A stretch of DNA of 64,000 nt from Stictocephala bisonia (lineage: Eukaryota; Arthropoda; Insecta; Hemiptera; Membracidae): assembly GCA_035578905.1 (NCBI GenBank), contig JAQJVL010000279.1, positions 1,056,493-1,120,492 of the forward strand, read 5' to 3'. Positions 48,401-57,400 of this stretch are shown here, one piece after another (positions within the stretch are counted from its first letter, which is position 1; each line of letters opens with the position of its first letter). Below the pieces are notes generated by a model. The model had not been told where the DNA came from. It was given only the letters and a program-made list of their open reading frames with translations, and did not search any database. Position numbers and translations under genes: made by a program.

Positions 48401-51400
48401 AGTCAGACATTTTAGTTAAATATAAAAAAAAATTTATCTCGAGTTAAAAGGTTAGATCTTGAGCATACCTAAAAATTATGTATTAACTAAAATCTTAAAT
48501 TGAAGCAAATATACAAGAATAATGATTTTGTTGTTGATTGATCAGGTATCACTTTTGTGGCTACTGACTTTGAAACATAGACAGTATAACATTTTATTAA
48601 AAGAAGGATGTTAATACTATGTACCATATTAATATGTATTCAGTACATTTGAATAAATATATAATGTACTTTTATATGTATACTAACACAGTACAGGGTT
48701 TACGTTGATTTATATTGTCCTTATTGCATTCAGTAGTACTAAACCTGTACCCTACTGGCATCTATACAATTCAAAATTGTGTTGTGGCTACGGTACCCCT
48801 AGGAAAGAAGCCGGTAGGTATCATGCGCATTTCCTATGATTTTACATTGGTGAAATGGCAACAATAAACACAAAAATACTGTTCTAATTCCTGTAGTTTA
48901 TGATTCCAGCTGATAAGTGGTAAATAACTTGCCTTCTATTTAGCTGATTGCTTCTATGTAATTGGTAGATTTAGTTACCAGTATTTTATTGAATAATTAA
49001 ACCAGGTGATTTTGCCCATGAGACGTCACAGTCTACTACGCAGCCTCGGCGTGATGGTGGAAAACTTAATTTTTTCTTATGGAACACTATGTATTTAACC
49101 CTGCAGTACTTGCTTTGCCTCCTGGAACATCAATACTCACACGGGCTACCATTGTAGCCCATTCAGTATTTTGTATTTCTAGTAAACAAAACTGACTGTT
49201 CTAATGCCATTCAACCATACTAGTGTTTCGAGACATATCTTACATCAAATTCAAAGGTTTCAAGGAAAATTGGTATTTTTGCCTATACAGGAAAAATGAT
49301 TGCCATATCCATATCTTGCCACAATATAAGCAATGTTTAATTTTGTATTTTGTTCAATTTTGTGGTGTTATGTTCGTATAAATTTTCCAAATTATTTTTC
49401 CTGGACTCATAAGGCCTTAAAGTACAACTTCAATACTATAAATTAAGAAAAGTAAATAGAAGTTTTAAAAGCAAAAAAATTAACATTGTAAAGTCTAATA
49501 ACCCACACAGGGTACAAGTGTAGCTCACAACACTTTGGACGCAAATATAACAAACTGCCACTCCCAAAAACATGCCAAAACACTCAGAACGATTAAAGCA
49601 TTTGTTAATAGGAAGGTCCTGAGGAGCTGACTACTCTTCACCCTCAGTTATCTGAGAAAAATGGCGAAATCAGTTGGGCTACACCTGTAGTCCGCATGAG
49701 TACTGCAGGGTTAATGATAATTTCTCATAGAGAGTGTAATTTTGAAACTTTTTTATTCTTTGCACTTTTCTTGTAATATTAGTCATTTATAGTCTACGGA
49801 CACTGAACTGAAATAGTTTATATAGGCAACTTTTGGTATTGCAAAATTAATATAACAAGCATGTTTTATTCTGTAATATTAAGATGCATGCTTAAAATCA
49901 TACATTTTAGTCGTTATAAAGGTCAAAATAAATAAATAAAATTAGCCCAATTCTATTTTTTATAACCCAGTTTATACAACCAATTTTTAAAACTTTTTTG
50001 ATATCTAATTTTCAAGGTAGTTTCACAATTTAATATATTTTGTATAATTAAATAGTACTTAGTACACCATAAGTAAATTCTGTAATCATAACTCATTATA
50101 ACCTTGAATATTTTATGCCCTTAGTCCGTAACTAGACATTACATTATTGGAACTATATGTTTGAAAAAAAAACCAAACTAATGCTAGGAAATAAGTCATT
50201 AACATTAGCACACAGTTGTAGATTAGGAAAATTGTAATAAATATGTCTGAAAACAATGCAACAGCTGATATTTAAACTGCTGATAGACCAGTATTATGCA
50301 AGGTTTCCTTCAAACATTTAATTTAAAAAATGTAGTGCCTATTTCTGGAGCAAGGGCATAAGTATTCAAAACTATAATATGTTACGATTTCATACCTAAC
50401 AATAATTTACTTATGGTGTAAGATATACAAAACATATTTATAGGATGTAATAAACATATTTAATTGTGAAACTACGTTGAAAAAAGTAATATCAACAGTT
50501 TTCAAAATTAGTAGTAGAAACTGGGTTATAAAAAATAGTCAGTGCTGATTTTATTTATTTTGTCTAAGGTATTCAACCTTTGTGGTTACTAAAATGTATG
50601 AATTTAAGCATGCACCCTAATATTACAGAATAAAACATGCTTGTTATATAAATTTTGCAATACCAAAAGTTGCTGTTTTAGACTGTTTCAATGTCGATAG
50701 ATTACAAACGGCTAATATTATGGGAAAAGTGCAAAGAATAAAAAAGTTTTGAAATTACATTTTCTATTAGAAATTATCATTAAATACATAGAGTACCATA
50801 AGACAAAATGAAGTTGTTTGACATTTTGGAAAATGGTGGTTGTTTTTTAAATTGCTATATGCATATTTTTATTAGTTAGGAAAAAGTAGGTGAAGTTCCC
50901 CATTTAAAGTTTGTTGTAACTCTGCAGGTTTAAAAGATCCTAAAATTGGTACATTTAAAAAATCACTCTGTATATACAGGGTGTTTGAAAAGTGTAGGGC
51001 AAAAGTTCAGGAAATGATTAAATAGGTAAAAATAAACAAAAGAGTTCCTATGAAGATGTGTCTTATCTCGCTTAGTTTGGCGTCTGTCTGTCTGTGTGTT
51101 AAAAAAAAAACCATATCTCCTACATGGATTAGCTATACTTTTGAAATTTGACACGAGTATTAACCTTCACCACCTAATATACTCTAAAAATATAAAATAA
51201 TATTTTTACCTGTATCAAAATAGTGGGGTGGCCGTTTAAAATTTTTAATGCTAAATTTCATGAAAATCAAAGCAAAAAAAAATTGTCCCGATACCTTATA
51301 TTTAGCGTAAAAAAGGCAAATCTTTTGGTACCTCATTTTTAACAATCGGACAGTAAATAACTCAGAAAATGTAATTTTTCTGATTGTGCAAAATTTAACT

Positions 51401-54400
51401 GGTAGTTTTATTCAAGTCAATAGACAAATAGACAAAAGTTGAAAAAACACTTTGCCCACAATCAGAAAAATAACATAAGGTACCAACAGATTTGCCTTTT
51501 TTTCGCTTTAACTTTCATGAAATTTAACATTAAAATGTTTAAACACCACCTTTTTGAATTGGGTGAAATTATTATTTTATATTTTTAGAGTATATTACTG
51601 TATGTCGTGTGAAGTTCAATATTCGTGTAAAGTTTCAAAACTATATCTAAGGAGATGGTATTTTTTTTAAAATACACAAATAGACAGACAGATGCCAAAT
51701 TAAGTGAGATAAGACAATTCTTCATAGGAACTCTTTTGTTTGTTTTACCTATTTAGTCATTTACTGAAGTTTTGCCCAAACTTTTCAAACACCCTCTATA
51801 TAGTCTTGCCATACTGACCTGGTTTGATCGGGACAGTCCCGGTTTTACAAGCTTGTCCTAATATCCCAACCAGTATTTGTCGTGTTGAAATTATAATGAC
51901 CTCTTTTATAGGTGAATTTGATAAATAAAATGACTTTCATACATAATAACAATCATATTACACTAAGTCTTTTAATTTGACTTATCCCTAATTCCTCCCA
52001 ACTCATTTTGAATAGTGGCGTCCTGGTTTGCCGGTGAAAAATAATGGCAACCCTACATATACTTAAGCAAGAAACAATTCAATTTATGTTTATTTAATCC
52101 TATCCTAACCTAACCTTTAAACCCATGGTGGAAGTGCTTAACAGTCTAACTTATATTATAACAGTACCAGAACGCGATTGATAAAGCGATGACGCTTCTT
52201 ATTTTCTTGTAGTTTAAAAACAACTAATATCAAGTACAGTACATTACTTGTGAGTCTAGTTTAGTTCTAGACTTGCTAGACAATCTTTACTATATAAGGT
52301 GACATTCCGAAAAAGACCCATTAACTTACCAAATTGATTTAAACTTTGATTGATTTAATTTAAGATGTATCAATTATTAATTTAGTATTTAAAAAAAGCC
52401 TTAATCAATTTGTTTGTTTTCAGATACGTTATTAATAGCTGTTTTTTAATCTAATTTCATTCTTTTCCTTCTTCTTACTTAAATGATTACACCCCAAACA
52501 GTTAAAATATTTGTATTTACTTTAAGAGAGTAACAATTAGTATGCATTGCTCCCTAGGCTTGAAGAATGTTCACTCGCCGTCCCTCCATCCAGGTACATA
52601 GAATCTATGCCCATCTAAACGACGATGATGTTTTAGTACCAATACCACTAATTTTGTAGTTGGTATACCAATATCTGAATAAATCAAAATGTTCAATGAT
52701 ATATAAAAGGAAAGAATTAAAATATAAGTAACACAAAAAAAATATAATAACATTTAAAAGAAAAGGCAATGACGAAAATAAAGTAACTAAATATTTTATG
52801 CTCTATGAAAACGTTAAGTAATTAAAAATTTTTAACTTGCTAGAAGATACATAATGCTATCAAAGCTACTATTATTATAAACGTATGGGCACAATCAAAC
52901 CAAGGGAACTTCAGTGAATGTTGTTTTGATGTGCCCACTTGTGTTTCATTCATTAGTACCCTACAAAAATAAAATTCGTCTCCTGTGGAAGATCTTAATA
53001 AAGAATATTAGCTAGTTGTGAACATTCATAATACACTTATTTAAAATTGATTATCATAAATTAGAACTAACAATAATTAATTATAAACAATAATTGTTTT
53101 AAAATTAGGTGATTGTCTATGTTTCACAGAGAAGCAGATGGTGATGACTATGTGGGATTTGCTATTCCCCACTTCAATGACCTTGACTGCCACCATGACC
53201 TTCACTATTGAGTTCCTCCTGCATCACCCAGAGGTACAGACAAAAGTTCAGAAGGAGATAGAGGAGGTAGTCGGCAGATCTCGACTTCCCAGTTTGGATG
53301 ATCGGAAAAAGTGGGTAATAGTAAAAATATCTGGCCTAAATATAACTGTATTATATACTTCAGTAGAGTAATAGACTTTTCTGTGTTATTGTGAGTTTAT
53401 TTAGAAGTACCTGTAAAATATATTAATGCCAATTGATCAAACAACATATTCTTAAGTAACTTGGTGATAAGGGTGGGAGAAGGTAATTTATTCTTCCTTT
53501 TAGAAGTTCTTTCCGCATAAAATATATTGTGTATGAATTCTAAAGATACGTTAATATATAGATTCCTATTTATTACCTTCAATATAGTGAATTATATCAA
53601 AATACTGAACTATGTCAAAATACTGAAATTTAACTGATCAATGCTTAAAATAGATATTTATTTTTCTGAAGTAAAGAATTTGAATCATTACTGCCTGAAG
53701 TTGATAATTATTAGCAAATTAACTATAGCGAATTACATTTAGCTTATAACGGAGAGATTTCTTAAACCATTTGAAGGATATTTCATCAACAAAGAGAATG
53801 ACTACCTTATTCTACTATAAACTTTATTTATCTTCTGTTTATGTTTAGTGGGCTTGTCTTCTCATATAAAATTTCTGATGCCTATCTCTACAGTTCCTGA
53901 TCAAGTGCCCTATCTAATCTCATAATTAAATGTTTAGCATGCCGTATACTGAGGCTGTACTGCGGGAAGTGTTGAGGCGAGAGACTCTTGTAGCCTTGGC
54001 CCTGCCACACAGATGTACTCAAGACACATATTTCTACGGCTATTTTATACCAAAGGTATCAATCAATGTGTTTATGTTAAGTAGAAGCACATAATATATC
54101 TGCAAGTAAGCTTCAAAAGTAGTACATTTTTATCTAATTATAAGTTATGAGCAGAGACAGTTTTTGACACCTCAACATTTTAAATTGGTCAAGAAATAAG
54201 GCAGAAGTACGTTTACTAATATATATATATATATATATATATTAGTGAATATATATATTGTGAATAATTTTAATAGTTCTAATAAAAATTCAAACCTGAG
54301 AATAATGAATTAAAAACTGACACATATGTAGTTTATTTTTAATAAAATTTTTTTAATTTATCTCTTGAAATTAAATTAATTTTTATATATTCGTATCACT

Positions 54401-57400
54401 GAATTTGAGTTTTTTTTTCAATACCTTACTTTGGTATATACAGAGTGTCCCTTGAGTAGAGAGGACCATGGCTGGGTCTTCCTTCCTCTGTTCAAAATAG
54501 GGGTTGAGAATAGGGCAAACAACCCTATATTGTAAAAAGCCACTGCTACAAAATGCCAACAAAAAGTCTTGAGCAGGGGAGTACCCGAATCAGAGCCAAG
54601 CTTAGAGACATGCTTCATGGGACAATAGGCCAAACATGGTGAACCCCGTTTATCTACACTCAGTTTCCATACTTGCCAATATATGATTTGTGTCTTACTA
54701 CTAAATTAAACATGTTGATAGTTATTGTAACATCAACATGATAATTTGAAGGATTATGTACTCCTAGTAGTTGAACAGTAATCATGTGATAGTGCTTATT
54801 GTTTGAAGGATTATGTACTCCTAGTAGTTGAACAGTAATCATGTGATAGTGCTTATTGTTTGAAGGATTATGTACTCCTAGTAGTTGAACAGTAATCATG
54901 TGATAGTGCTTATTGTTTGAAGGATTATGTACTCCTAGTAGTTGAACAGTAATCATGTGATAGTGCTTATTGTTTGAAGGATTATGTACTCCTAGTAGTT
55001 GAACAGTAATCATGTGATAGTGCTTATTGTTTGAAGGATTATGTACTCCTAGTAGTTGAACAGTAATCATGTGGTAGTGCTTATTGTTTGAAGGATTATG
55101 TACTCCTAGTAGTTGAACAGTAATCATGTGATAGTGCTTATTGCTTGCAATTTGACTGTGAAACTACAAGTAAACAATATTAAGTGATATTTTATTATGA
55201 AGATGGCAGACATTAAATAAAGATGTAATTAAAAATTATATTATGAAAATTCTTTAACTGTATTAATACCAGGACACCATGATGTTGGCTAATCTCTGGA
55301 GCTGCCAAATGGACGAGCATGTCTGGAAAAACCCTTTTGAATTTAACCCTGAAAGACACCTGGATGAAAATGGACTTTTGAAGAAAAAGGACATGACGAT
55401 GCCATTTGGATTAGGTAAGCAGAAGGAAATCTTCATTAGTAGTGTCAATACAGTATTTATTTACATACAGTATAAACATTAAAATTAATTTTGAAAAAAG
55501 ACAAATTTTTTTTATTTTGGTTTAAATTTATATTATATTCTGACCTGTACAAAAGTTATATTAGGTTAAGAAGGTGGCCTCAATAGATACGACCATGTAC
55601 TCAATACTTTTGGTGCAACAGGAGCGCATAGTTCTGATTACATTACCTTTCTCCTAATTTATTTATTTAATACCTGGCCAAATTACACATATCAAACAAC
55701 TCACATTCTCATCTCAAATTGAACAATCTAGTACAGTCCTTCATAGTATTTTTGATATGTTATGTCTTTCATGAAATTGATATGTTAAATCAATTTATGT
55801 TTCTTGTACCTTATTAAGAAAGTTATACATCATCCAATCCACAACATGTTTGTTGTACCCTATCCTCATTTATTGTCACGTTCCACTAAAGTTGTAGATG
55901 ATCTGTATATGAAAAAAACTTCCCAACTACCAGTTACTAGCAGTAACAATGTGTATTGAGTGTTGCATAGTCCATAATATATACGTAACATGAATTTAAA
56001 TAGGGAAATATTTTTTCTCAAATCTCAATGTCAATTTTGATTAGGACAAAGAATACAGCAACAGACCAAATCTTATAAAAAAGTGTTCCTAAATAATTAT
56101 GTAGATCAATGTTAGAAGTAACAAAAAATTGTTTATTTTGCAAAACCAGCATATTTTATTCAAGTCAACCAAATATATACTAATATAGCAGATAGCAAAG
56201 TAATTTGGCTAGACTAAATAATTTAGTTACTATATTCAAGGAAGGATGCTTGGTTATTTAGTAAAAATATAATTTTGACTTCAGGACCACCTTCAATCTT
56301 TGCAAGATAGTTGCTCTGAATCGATGCTCTGGAGCATCGCTTCAATTGTTTGCCCATCTACTTTTGCAGATTTCATACGACCACCTGAAGAAATGATTAG
56401 TGTTCAACGAAACCCGGGAGGGTCAGACAAAGGTCAATGCCACCTAAGAGCAGTAGAGGATTCATCTTAGAACTGGAATTCTAGAACGTCTTTTATGATT
56501 GCAAGTATGTTGTGCAAGCTGGTTGGGTATGCAGATTACATTGCAGCACTTGTCCACCATATGTTTAGATAAGCAAGCACAACTCAACTAAACCAGACTA
56601 TGTGGTTCAATAAACTGGTTGTCACTGGCCTTTATCCAAAACCAGAGTTGTTCTGCTGAAAATAAAGACAAGCTTCTTGCCAATATTTTCAGCTGGAGTC
56701 TACATGAGATTACTGTTACCAAGCCAGCAGTCAAGTAACTAGGTTGTACAAAACTGCTAAAGATTTCTAGATTTCCAAGCGATCAATGGTCAATTTCAGA
56801 GAGTAGAGCTTAACATTTTCTGCTGATGTCAGTGGTGTAGTTGGTTTCCTAGTACACATGGAATCTGTGCGGTTACCCATAGTGCCTAAAAATGGTATAA
56901 ATTATCTTGAGTCCAACTGCAGGGTAGCATCCTCATTACACTCACTATACTAAGTATGAACTGTCTTGTATTAACTTGGAGTCATCCCAATCTAACTGAT
57001 TAAAAAAGAGGGGAACTCTATCTTCCTCTGAAGGCTTGAGAATGGCAGACAATTTATATCATTTGACGAGAAGATCCCCTTCTTTCCACGCATTGGAGGC
57101 ATGTTGGCTCAGTGGTAAGGGCTTTTCAGACTGTGGAGTGCAAGGTCCAAGGTTTGAAACCCCAACTGAGCTAAAGGTCACACTTGTTGAATGTAGTTGG
57201 TAAATATATGATCACCATACATCTAGGTAACAACCTAACTCAGCTCTTTAGTGGACATAGCTATTTCCGGCTGTACTAGCAAAAGATCCAGAAGATGCTA
57301 TCACTTGAATGTGCAAACTGTACTTGTAAATTTAACACTCGTCAAATGTTTTCACTTGTGCCAAGCAGCATGGGAGCTAAGTTCTAGGGGGTTCTTGTGG

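Noticed and set aside
54660..55127. A repeat-protein gene on the minus strand
   Set aside because: The frame is open only because the 57-bp unit is divisible by three. There is no start context, splice signal or known peptide, and it lies inside a P450 intron.
57097..57170. A true tRNA gene
   Set aside because: A and B boxes are present, but the arms do not pair into a convincing cloverleaf and a non-tRNA body follows. A SINE head fits better.
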